The notes beneath the pieces are model-generated. The model was not told the origin of the DNA. It made no database searches and worked only from the letters and a program-made list of their open reading frames with translations. Below are positions 26,480 through 35,216 of a stretch of 64,000 nucleotides of DNA, in pieces. The stretch lies in contig NZ_CP137142.1 of assembly GCF_045287255.1 (NCBI RefSeq), positions 1,054,001-1,118,000 of the forward strand. The letters are read 5' to 3'. The position numbers and the translations under genes are program-made. Source of the DNA: Henriciella sp045287255. GTDB lineage: Bacteria > Pseudomonadota > Alphaproteobacteria > Caulobacterales > Hyphomonadaceae. How positions within the stretch are numbered: position 1 is the first letter of the stretch; each line of letters begins with the position of its first letter.

Positions 26480-27130
26480 ATGGTTGCCGAAAATCCGCCT
26501 AGCCTACATATTTCTCCCTATAGCTGGAAAAGACGATGCATGGAGCTTCTGCTTTTATCGGCGGCTTTGGGGCTGAGCTTTCTTGTCATTAATTTCCTGC
26601 ATTTTCAATTTCTAACAGTGAAAGTCATTTTGTATGCCTGCATTCTTGATGCGTTTTTGGCATCCGTCATCGTTTTGCTTGTTTACTGGTTTGTATGGCG
26701 ACCAAAGTCGGCTCTACTGGTCTCGGAGGTGGTTCTGGTCTCGATTGCCAGTAATCTCTTGATCTTGCTGTATGCTGTGATGGGACCAACGGTTATTGAT
26801 CGTTCTCTATCTCTTTATATCGTTGAAAAACTTGATCAAAGAGGTGGCCAAATTTCCGAAGAGGCGATGGCTGATATATTCGTTCGTGAGTATCTTCCTG
26901 AGTTCAGGTTGGTTGACGTTCGGCTTACCGAGCAGGTTGCATCGGGCACGGCGAAAATTGAAAACGGCTGCGTTATCTTAACAGAGAAGGGGCGACAGCT
27001 TTCTGCGTTTGTCAGTTTCTATCGGCGCGTCTTCCTCCCTAAAAAGAGATATTTACGGGGTGAAGTCACAGATCAGCTAACAAAGCCCTTTGATAATTCA
27101 GAAAGCATAGTTGACGCAAGATGCGGCTGA
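26480..27130 (+). CDS. Membrane protein of unknown function in glycosyltransferase locus
   Basis: 216 residues: four hydrophobic helices (about 20-115) followed by a soluble C-terminal domain. The segment QISEEAMADIFVREYL ... VILTEKGRQLSAFVSFYRRVF could fold as a winged helix. I do not recognise the family. Start at 26480 follows a TAAGGAG. Position between two GT-C genes suggests a partner in the same surface-glycan step. Confidence 0.6.
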   Translation: MVAENPPSLHISPYSWKRRCMELLLLSAALGLSFLVINFLHFQFLTVKVILYACILDAFLASVIVLLVYWFVWRPKSALLVSEVVLVSIASNLLILLYAVMGPTVIDRSLSLYIVEKLDQRGGQISEEAMADIFVREYLPEFRLVDVRLTEQVASGTAKIENGCVILTEKGRQLSAFVSFYRRVFLPKKRYLRGEVTDQLTKPFDNSESIVDARCG

Positions 27131-27182
27131 ATATTACTAGTGTCGCGTTATTATTCTTATCGTTTTGATTGTGGGTGGGGCA

Positions 27183-28755
27183 ATGCGAATGGTGAATTCT
27201 AAGGCTATCTACGCGTTTCTGACCATTTACTTCTTTGTTTTTCTATTGGCACAGCTGATTGGTGGTCAAACTTGGGATCAACATGTCCATACGAGAAGCT
27301 TTGATCATTATATGAGATTTGCTGAGAAGGTTTGGGCAAATGGAGAGCGACCAAACTTTTCAGACCTGCCGAGAGATTATGAATTTTATGGCATTCTAAC
27401 AACCGGTATTGCTGATTGGGTTACGGGTTGGATGCGCCCTTGGATCGGCGACAAGGGCACTGCGCACGATGTCGTGTATAGGTTTCTGCTCCACTTGAAC
27501 GGGTTCCTATGGTCTGTTGGAACCTGTGTTTTAGTGTTCAGAATTATGCGCTTACTAAATGCTGGAGAGACTATGTCTATTCTCGCCAGCTTATTTCTGT
27601 TGCCTTTATCCAAATTGGCTAGGGCATTCGTTTTTTAATTATAAAGACTTACCGCTAGCATTTTTCTATTGTCTTGCGCTTTGGGGGGTAATTAAATCTT
27701 TCGATCAGGAGCGTTTAAGCTTCCTGAAAGGCTTGATCGCAGTTGCACTAGCGAGCGTTGGTGCCGGGGCTGTCAAAATTATCGCAATTCCAGTGATGTT
27801 TGTCCCGCTTCTTGGTTTTCTGTACAGTGTCGTGGTCTCTAAGGATCGCATATGGCGCTTGAAAAGTTGCCTGATAGCTTTGCCGATCGCGTTATTCACT
27901 CTTTATGTCGTAACGCCGGTGGCCTGGGTAGAGCCGGTTCGTTTTATACGAGAGGCTATTATTTATATGTCTCACCATGAGTGGAGAGGGTGTACAATTT
28001 CTGCTGGGGAGTGCCTAAAGCCGACCGGTGAAGATTGGTCTGCTTTTCAGTATTGGTGGGCTTGGTATTCTGTTCGTGCGCCCATTTTGTTTTTGATTTT
28101 CATGATTCCGTGTATGATTTTTCTTGTGGCGAAATCAAATTCGGCAAGAATTTTAATTATTCTTTCTTATTTATTGCCATTGTCTGTTATTTTCTACAGA
28201 AATTCTGCGATGTATGATGGGGTTAGGCATTTATTATTTATGTTTCCTGTTGGAGTTATAATTATTTTTCATGCATTTGATGTTGTGTATAATAACTATA
28301 TGAAATTGAGAGGATTTATTTTTGCGGTATTGGGGCTCAATATTCTATCATTCTCGGTCGATAATGTTTATCTTTATCCGTTTAATTATGTGTACTTTAA
28401 TGAGTTTTCACGTGAAAAAGCAAAACCGGATCAGTACGAGTTAGACTATTGGGGGTTCTCGCTTAGGCAAGCCGCAGGAAGAATGACTGCTCACAATCGC
28501 TTTCCAGATCAACCTCTATATTTTGAGGCGCATCCAGCGCATCTGGTTGCTCCTTTTGTAGAAAGCCCATTTATCCGAAAAGACACTTACTATGAAGAGG
28601 GCAGCCCCTATTATTACATTGGCTATACTCGGGGTAATAGGAGGATGCGAACTGGCTGCTCCCAAATAGCAAAGATTGAAAGAAGACACTGGTTGTTTAG
28701 TGATCCAATGAATCTTGCTTTTGTAGGTTACTGCGAAGATGATTCTAGTAACTGA
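27183..28755 (+). pseudogene. Frameshifted GT-C membrane glycosyltransferase
   Basis: Two reading frames that overlap at 27,559-27,638 join into one GT39-like protein of about 520 residues. The first frame runs to TAA at 27638; the second continues with LYPNWLGHSFFNYKDLPLA, where GHSFFN-x-KD is typical of a family of these enzymes. Removing one base near 27,602 (TTGCCTTT to TTGCTTT) restores a single frame. There is no long homopolymer there. It may be a real inactivation or a sequence error. Codon use is AT-rich, more so after 28,080. Start ATG 27183 or 27189 follows GGGTGGGG. Confidence 0.75.
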
Positions 28756-28875
28756 GGGATTATATTGGTGGCATAATATTAATTGTTATTCTTTCAATAC
28801 CTTATTGGGATAAGCTATGCTCTTCCAGCGCTGCGTTACATGTGGTCGTATACTGAATTCTTTGTTTGCATGAGC

Positions 28876-30285
28876 TCACTCTTCGACCACACCCATGAGC
28901 CAGGCGGACACATCGCCTTCGTCCTCTCCGCGCCAAGCTGACCATGCTGTCGCGCCTGCTAATCCAGAGCGTTGATGGACACGATCAACCCAGCCATCAT
29001 CGCCAGCAGGTCCCATTTCTAACGCATGAATGCCCCACAATAGTTGCGCGCGGCGCAGGCGGGGCTTGTCATTCGAGCTGTATAGGACGGGAACACCACC
29101 ACGTTGCCGTGAGAAGCGGATCAGTCGGCGGGTTGAACCTGTGCGCAGAGCAAGCGCCGTTGCGCCAGCATTTTCGGCGAGGCGGAAGGCCGCATCGGCG
29201 ATAATATCTACCGGTAAATCGTCTTTGGCGTCGCCTGAAAACTGAGCCATGGCGGCGGGGTGATCCTCGGCGTTTTCAGTTGCGGCAATGATCCTGTCCA
29301 TGATTGCGACCGCTGTTGCCGGGTGCCGTCCAACCGCGGTCTCTGCTGATAACATTACGGCATCGGAGCCCTGATAAATGGCGGTGGCGACATCACTGGC
29401 TTCGGCGCGGGTTGGGGCTGCATTGTCTATCATCGACTCAAGCATCTGTGTTGCGACGATGACCGGCTTTCCAGCGGCGCGTGCCGCACGCACAATACGG
29501 CGCTGTATGATTGGCACTTCCTCAGCCGGGAACTCAACGCCAAGATCGCCCCGGGCTACCATGACACCATCGGTCGCGTTCAGGATATCCCCCAAATTGT
29601 CGATCGCAGCAGGCTTCTCGAGCTTTGCGATCAGGGGCGCTTTGTTTGTGATCAGCGCTTTAGCCGTTCTGATATCTTCGGCCGTCTGGACAAAGCTGAG
29701 GGCGACAAAATCGACACCCAGATCCATGGCAAAGGCCAAATCCTCTTTATCTTTCTCAGTCAAAGCCTGAACCGGCAAAGCCTTCCCCCGCACGGTAAAG
29801 CCTTTGCGGTCACCGAGTTCGCCAGGTAAAGCCGATGTGACCTTCGGACTTTGCCCCGCTTGTGTAACGGTAAACCGAACCATCCCATCATTGGCGAGAA
29901 TCTCGTCCCCCTCAGCCAGAACAGCAAGGATTTCCGGATGCGGAACAGGGATGGTTTGGGCTTGGTCCGTTGTTTCACCCGCGACAAGCGAAAGGCTTTC
30001 ATTAAAGCCGAACCTGATCTTGCCTTCCGGGAATTTACCGACACGGACTTTTGGGCCTTGCAGGTCGGCAAGAACGCCAATCGGGCGTCCAATACGGGCT
30101 TCTGTTCGCCGGACAGTCTCAAAGGCCATGCGGTGATCGTCATGGCTGCCATGGCTGAAATTCAGGCGAAAGACATCGACCCCGGCCAGAGCCAAGAGCT
30201 CAACGACTTTCGGAGAGCGGCTTCCCGGTCCAAGGGTTGCAACAATCTTGCTTTGGCGGCGGCGAATGGCCGGGGCAGGGGACAT
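28876..30285 (-). CDS. pyk: Pyruvate kinase
   Basis: 469 residues. Transfers phosphate from phosphoenolpyruvate to ADP in glycolysis. Signature AKLEKPAAIDNLGDIL (about 220-235), MVARGDLGVEFP and the TQMLESM segment are present. The C-terminal allosteric domain is shortened and its end (residues 430-469) is unusual, rich in Gly and Trp. Standalone gene on the minus strand. Confidence 0.95.
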   Translation of the reverse strand: MSPAPAIRRRQSKIVATLGPGSRSPKVVELLALAGVDVFRLNFSHGSHDDHRMAFETVRRTEARIGRPIGVLADLQGPKVRVGKFPEGKIRFGFNESLSLVAGETTDQAQTIPVPHPEILAVLAEGDEILANDGMVRFTVTQAGQSPKVTSALPGELGDRKGFTVRGKALPVQALTEKDKEDLAFAMDLGVDFVALSFVQTAEDIRTAKALITNKAPLIAKLEKPAAIDNLGDILNATDGVMVARGDLGVEFPAEEVPIIQRRIVRAARAAGKPVIVATQMLESMIDNAAPTRAEASDVATAIYQGSDAVMLSAETAVGRHPATAVAIMDRIIAATENAEDHPAAMAQFSGDAKDDLPVDIIADAAFRLAENAGATALALRTGSTRRLIRFSRQRGGVPVLYSSNDKPRLRRAQLLWGIHALEMGPAGDDGWVDRVHQRSGLAGATAWSAWRGEDEGDVSAWLMGVVEE

Positions 30286-30350
30286 GACAGGACTCGTTTA
30301 TCTGTTCTGATGAACAGATGTTGGCCGTATTCTAGCGACGCAGGCAAGCC

Positions 30351-30791
30351 CTAATGGCTATCGACTTTCTGGTGGCGCTTTTTGATTGTACCGGAGAAGT
30401 TCAGGACCGGGGTTCCATCCGCTGTCACGACCCCGCGCACAAAGGTGATAGAACGGCCACCACCCATGATTTCACCCCGGGCCTCGATCAACTGGTTTTC
30501 TCTCGCGCCGGATAAGAACTCGCAATTAAACGCGACTGTGACGCCATAGCTATCCTCGCTGTCGCCATCATGCGCGAGCGCGAACAAGGCAAAGTCGGCA
30601 AAGGTCATCAGGCATCCGCCATGGATCACCCCGCCAGCGTTCATATGCTTATGTTCAGAGCGAAAAGCGGCGACTGGACCCTTTTTATCCTTGCGGAAAT
30701 AGAACGGCCCTGCCGTGTCATGCTCAAACGGCTCTGTTGGCCAAGTCTGCCATCCGGCAAACTCGCCCTCCTCAACAGTGAAAGATTGCAT
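30351..30791 (-). CDS. PaaI-type hotdog thioesterase
   Basis: 146-residue single hotdog domain with the HKHMNAGGVIHGGCLMTFAD region (about 46-65), typical of PaaI/4HBT acyl-CoA thioesterases of the cytoplasm. Its start directly abuts the aldehyde dehydrogenase stop (30791/30792), so the two form an operon. Acyl substrate unknown. Confidence 0.85.
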   Translation of the reverse strand: MQSFTVEEGEFAGWQTWPTEPFEHDTAGPFYFRKDKKGPVAAFRSEHKHMNAGGVIHGGCLMTFADFALFALAHDGDSEDSYGVTVAFNCEFLSGARENQLIEARGEIMGGGRSITFVRGVVTADGTPVLNFSGTIKKRHQKVDSH

Positions 30792-32228
30792 TTATTTCTT
30801 CACCCGCCCGGCAACTTGCTTGCGGAATTTCTCACCATAGGGTGGGCGCATCATCGCCAGCAGCTCGCTGCCTGTTTGGGTATAGACAGCTTTCTTGTGG
30901 CTAAACTCATAGAAGCCGTCTTTGCCATGATAGGCACCCATACCGGATGGCCCTACCCCGCCGAACGGCAGGTCTTCCTGAGCAACATGGAAGATCACGT
31001 CATTGACGGTTACGCCGCCTGATGTGGTGTTGTTCAGGACCATTTCGCGTTCGCTTGCATCATCACCAAAGTAGTAAAGGCCTAGGGGGCGGGCGTGATC
31101 ATTGATGTAGCCCACAGCATCGCTGGTGTTTGTGTAGGATTTGATTGGCAGGATAGGGCCGAAAATCTCATCCTGCATAACTTTCATATCATCGGTTGGA
31201 TTCACGACGATATGCGGGGCCATCTTGTGGTGAGGTTGCTGGCTGAAATTCTCCCCCGCCGGATTGATCTCAATCACTTCTGCGCCTTTCTCAAGGGCAT
31301 CATCGAGATATGAGTTCAGGCGATCAAAGTGGCGCTGATTGACTACGGATGTGTAGTCATTGTTGTCTTTCAGGCCATCGGGAAACATCTTGCCAACCGC
31401 CGCGGTTGCTGCACCAACAAAGTCATGGGTCTTCTCTTCCGGGACAAAAGCGTAATCGGGCGCGAGGCAGATCTGCCCGGCATTCAGGGTCTTGCCTGCC
31501 ATGATCCGGGCAGCAGCCTTATCGAGGTCGGCAGATTTCCCAAGAATGACCGGGCTCTTGCCGCCAAGCTCCAGTGTTAGTGGAACAAGGTTATCTGCGG
31601 CTGCCCGCATCACATGGTGAGCAATCGAGGTCGCGCCGGTGAAAATCATATGATCAAAGGGCAGGCCAGAGAAAGCGGCGCCAATGTCCGGGCCACCCGT
31701 CACTACCGCGACTTCTTCCTCGGTATAGTACTGGCTGAACAGGTCTTTCATCAGCTCACTGGTTTTTTCAGTGAACTCGGACGGTTTGATCATCGCCCGG
31801 TTACCGGCCGCAAACACATTCGCAAGCGGGGCAAAGGTCAGATTGACCGGGAAATTCCATGGGCTAATGATGCCAACAACACCTTTAGGCTGGTATTGGA
31901 TATAGGCTTTTGAGCCGAGCAGGCCGAGGGGGAACTCAACGCCGCGCTTTTCGGGCTTCATCCACTTCTTCAGATGCTTTTTGGAGAACTTCAACGCCCC
32001 AATTGACCCTGCTATGTCTGTCAGGTTCGACTGATCGATCGAGCGATGCCCAAAGTCCTCAGCCATGGCTTGTGACAGAGCATCGCCATGTGTGACGAGC
32101 AGATCGATGGATTTGTCGATCCAGGCGATACGCTGCTCTGCGCTGGGAATGCCATCTCGAATATTTGCAGCTTTTTGTTTGGCGAGGATTTCGCCCATGC
32201 CGTCTGATGTCATGACGTCGAGTGCCAT
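30792..32228 (-). CDS. Coniferyl-aldehyde-dehydrogenase-type ALDH
   Basis: 478-residue NAD(P)-dependent aldehyde dehydrogenase. SPWNFPVNLTF, the general base in LELGGKSP and the nucleophile in GQICLAPDY (about Cys249) are intact, and the short length and motif context match the CalB/coniferyl aldehyde dehydrogenase subfamily. These enzymes also oxidise medium- and long-chain aldehydes, which would suit the acyl-CoA genes nearby. Exact substrate uncertain. Confidence 0.85.
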   Translation of the reverse strand: MALDVMTSDGMGEILAKQKAANIRDGIPSAEQRIAWIDKSIDLLVTHGDALSQAMAEDFGHRSIDQSNLTDIAGSIGALKFSKKHLKKWMKPEKRGVEFPLGLLGSKAYIQYQPKGVVGIISPWNFPVNLTFAPLANVFAAGNRAMIKPSEFTEKTSELMKDLFSQYYTEEEVAVVTGGPDIGAAFSGLPFDHMIFTGATSIAHHVMRAAADNLVPLTLELGGKSPVILGKSADLDKAAARIMAGKTLNAGQICLAPDYAFVPEEKTHDFVGAATAAVGKMFPDGLKDNNDYTSVVNQRHFDRLNSYLDDALEKGAEVIEINPAGENFSQQPHHKMAPHIVVNPTDDMKVMQDEIFGPILPIKSYTNTSDAVGYINDHARPLGLYYFGDDASEREMVLNNTTSGGVTVNDVIFHVAQEDLPFGGVGPSGMGAYHGKDGFYEFSHKKAVYTQTGSELLAMMRPPYGEKFRKQVAGRVKK

Positions 32229-32376
32229 TGCTTAAGTCTCCCAGGGTTTTCTTATCGTTGACGTAAAGGATAACGCACTTTCCCGGCGTGACAAACACTT
32301 TCCGGCTGACCCCACGTCATGGTTTTCTTGTCGTGCGCGCGAGATATTCTCTCCTGTAACAGGGAGCAAAACGGCC

Positions 32377-33168
32377 ATGGCTTTTACAAAAATCACTTAT
32401 GCGGTCGCTGAGGATATCGCGACGATCAGTTTGAATGATCCGAAAACAATGAATGCTGCCGGCATCGATACGGTCAGTGAAATGTCATTGGCATTAGAAA
32501 TGGCGGGTGATGAAGCGCGCTGTACGATCATTACCGGAACGGGGCGAGGCTTCTGTTCCGGAGCAAACCTATCACCAAATATGAGCGAAGGCGGCGGTCC
32601 GAAAGGTAAGCCTGATGCGGGTAAAGCCCTCGATAGCCACTATAATCCGCTGATCAAAGCCATGCGTACGCATCCGCATCCGATCATTACGGCGGTGAAT
32701 GGGGCCGCGGCGGGGGTGGGGTGCTCTATCGCTCTGATGGGAGATTTTATTATTGCTGGCGAGAGTGGTTACTTCCTGCAAGCTTTCCGCCGGATCGGTC
32801 TGGTGCCTGATGGTGGCTCAACCTTCCTTCTGCCGCGCATGGCTGGACGTGCACGCGCCATGGAGATGACTCTATTTGGTGAGAAAGTCTTTGCCAAAGA
32901 AGCGCTGGAATGGGGCTTGATCAATCGCGTGGTGGCCGATGACGCTTTAATGGATGAGGCACGCGCCTATGCGCAGAAACTTGCTGATGGACCGACGCAG
33001 GCCCTATCCTTGATCCGCGATCTGGTCTGGCAATCTGAAGACAATGATTTTGATAGCCAGCTTCAGGCTGAGCGGTTTGCCCAACGCACAGCGGGACGTC
33101 AGCCGGATTTCAAAGAGGGCGTTACAGCTTTCCTTGAAAAACGATCGGCAAACTTCCGAGGTGTCTGA
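32377..33168 (+). CDS. Enoyl-CoA hydratase/isomerase family protein
   Basis: 263 residues with the crotonase fold: the oxyanion-hole segment GRGFCSGANLS (about 59-69) and AAAGVGCSIALMGDFIIAG. Of the usual acid pair, the first position is Gly (PDGGST, about 144-149), as in PaaG/isomerase-like members, so the reaction could be isomerisation rather than hydration. Divergent from the aldehyde dehydrogenase and contiguous with convergent trpC. Confidence 0.88.
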   Translation: MAFTKITYAVAEDIATISLNDPKTMNAAGIDTVSEMSLALEMAGDEARCTIITGTGRGFCSGANLSPNMSEGGGPKGKPDAGKALDSHYNPLIKAMRTHPHPIITAVNGAAAGVGCSIALMGDFIIAGESGYFLQAFRRIGLVPDGGSTFLLPRMAGRARAMEMTLFGEKVFAKEALEWGLINRVVADDALMDEARAYAQKLADGPTQALSLIRDLVWQSEDNDFDSQLQAERFAQRTAGRQPDFKEGVTAFLEKRSANFRGV

Positions 33169-33963
33169 TTATTCTGCTGATCGCAGGCGCGCGACATGTG
33201 CCTGCCGATCGGTGCGTTTCATCAGGCTTTCGCCGATTAGGAAACGACGCGCACCACACTCGCGAAGACGGACAATGTCTTCCGGGTCGCTGATCCCGCT
33301 CTCGGAGATGAAATCTCGCCCAGCGGGGATCATTGGTGCTAGCCGTTCGCTGGTCGCAAGATCCGTTTTCATGATTTTGAGGTCGCGATTGTTCACGCCA
33401 ATGAGGGAAGACGGCAGGGCGAGGGCACGTTCCACCTCAACCTCGTCATGGGTTTCAATCAGGCTGTCCATGCCGAGGTCTATCGCTGTCTGAATAAGGT
33501 CCAGAGCCAGCGCATCATCTGCGCAGGACAGGATAACGAGGACGGCATCAGCGCCCATTGCGCGGGCTTCAACAACTTGCGCGGTATCGATCATGAAATC
33601 CTTGCGCAGCATCGGAATGCTGACGGCGTTCCGGATTGTCGCAAAATCTGCCGGACTACCGCCAAAGCTTGGGCCATCGGTGAGAACTGAGAGACAGGCT
33701 GCACCGCCGGTCTCATACTGCACAGCAATCTCGCTTGGATCAGCGCCGGGAAGAATTTCGCCTGCGCTCGGTGATTTGCGTTTCATCTCACAGATAAGGG
33801 CATTCTCCCCCGTCTCCACCACATGAGATAGGGCAGCGGCAAAACCACGAGGCACGTCTTGCGCATGTGCTGCGGCAAGCAGATCGCTGGTAGATCGCGC
33901 CCGCTTCAACGCAGCGACTTCATCGCGCTTATATTCAATGATTTTGTCGAGGGCTGTACTCAT
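33169..33963 (-). CDS. trpC: Indole-3-glycerol phosphate synthase
   Basis: 264-residue TIM barrel that closes the indole ring in tryptophan synthesis. N-terminal IIEYKRDEVAALK, catalytic ICEMKRKSPS (Lys near 60), MLRKDFMID and LIGVNNRDL are all present. Overlaps trpD by four bases (33960-33963). Monofunctional; no PRAI domain is fused. Confidence 0.96.
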   Translation of the reverse strand: MSTALDKIIEYKRDEVAALKRARSTSDLLAAAHAQDVPRGFAAALSHVVETGENALICEMKRKSPSAGEILPGADPSEIAVQYETGGAACLSVLTDGPSFGGSPADFATIRNAVSIPMLRKDFMIDTAQVVEARAMGADAVLVILSCADDALALDLIQTAIDLGMDSLIETHDEVEVERALALPSSLIGVNNRDLKIMKTDLATSERLAPMIPAGRDFISESGISDPEDIVRLRECGARRFLIGESLMKRTDRQAHVARLRSAE

Positions 33964-34994
33964 GCCCCGCCTTTAGACGCCTCGGCGAGTTTCGACAATG
34001 TGGTGAGCGCCTTGCCACTGTCGATCGCATCGCCAGCCATTTGCGCGCCTATTTTCAGATTACTGGCGAGACCCAGCACGTGAAGACCAGCCGCAGCATT
34101 CAGCAAAACCGCATCGCGGAATGGGCCATCGCGCCCTTCGAGCAGCTCGCGAATGGCCAGCGCGTTCTCATCTGGCTTGCCACCCGCGAGTGCTGAGAGG
34201 TTCGCGCGATCCAGCCCGGCATCTTCCGGCACGATGGTCAACTCAGTCAAAGTGCCATCCTTGACCTCAATCACTTGCGTTTCACCGGCAATGGAGAGTT
34301 CATCGATCACACGGTCTTCGGTAGGGGACGTACCATGGACGACCCAGGCACGGGTAATTCCAAGATCGCGTAAGGCTTCAGCCATCGGCCTTAACCAGCG
34401 CGCTTCATTGACGCCGAGCACCTGGTGCGTGGCGGAGGCGGGATTTGAGAGCGGACCGAGCAGGTTGAAAATAGTTCGGATACCGAGACTTGCGCGAACC
34501 GGCGCGACATGCCGCATGGCGCTGTGATGACTGCGCGCAAACAGGAAGCCAACGCCGGCATGTTCAACGCAGGCTTTGAACCGGGACTCATCGAGATCAA
34601 GCTCAACGCCAAGCGCTTCGAGGACATCAGCGCTACCTGTTTTGGGTGGGACAGAGCGGTTGCCATGCTTGGCCACTATGCCCCCGGCTGCTGCGATGAC
34701 GATCGCGCTCGCGGTCGATGTGTTCAGGCTGGTCCAGCCAAGGCCGCCAGTTCCGCAGGTGTCGAGGGTTGGACCAGGAAGATCGATGGTCCGCGCATTT
34801 GCGCGCAAGGTCTTGGCCCCCGCGAGCAGTTCTGAGCCAGTCTCTCCGCGTACGGCAAGCCCCATCAGGAAAGCCCCGATCTGTTCTGCCGGGATGTCTC
34901 CAGCTAGAATTGTGGCAAAAGCGGCCTCAAGATCCGTAACTGATAGTGTGTGTCCAGCGGCGAGTGACTTAAGAATTGGCGTAAGTGTTGACAT
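33960..34994 (-). CDS. trpD: Anthranilate phosphoribosyltransferase
   Basis: 344 residues from the chosen ATG at 34994 (MSTLTPIL, the usual N-terminus; the upstream GC-rich in-frame extension to 35042 looks spurious). It joins PRPP to anthranilate. The PRPP site DTCGTGG, then KHGNRSVPPKTGSADVLEALG and the anthranilate-site histidine region are intact. Coupled with trpC. Confidence 0.96.
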   Translation of the reverse strand: MSTLTPILKSLAAGHTLSVTDLEAAFATILAGDIPAEQIGAFLMGLAVRGETGSELLAGAKTLRANARTIDLPGPTLDTCGTGGLGWTSLNTSTASAIVIAAAGGIVAKHGNRSVPPKTGSADVLEALGVELDLDESRFKACVEHAGVGFLFARSHHSAMRHVAPVRASLGIRTIFNLLGPLSNPASATHQVLGVNEARWLRPMAEALRDLGITRAWVVHGTSPTEDRVIDELSIAGETQVIEVKDGTLTELTIVPEDAGLDRANLSALAGGKPDENALAIRELLEGRDGPFRDAVLLNAAAGLHVLGLASNLKIGAQMAGDAIDSGKALTTLSKLAEASKGGA

Positions 34995-35216
34995 GCCTTG
35001 TCGATAGCGTGGCCGCGGGCACCTGCCTAGGGCAAAAACCATTGGTTTTCAGAGGGAAAGGCCTTTGCATTTCTGCAGCGCTAAGGGCTTGGTTCTTAAG
35101 TGAGGGGTTCCAATTCCAATAAGCTCATCAAGGCTTTGTTATTATTTGGCCATTAGTTTCTTAACCGTAAACCTAGCCAATTTCCTGGAGCGTAGGTTCT
35201 GGAAGGCGCATGCAAA

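Noticed and set aside
23040..28860. Duplicate of the tRNA-Leu 3' end marking the far side of the glycosyltransferase locus
   Set aside because: I looked for a repeat of the tRNA 3' segment near 28.7-28.9 kb and found none, so a tRNA-targeted insertion is not supported there.
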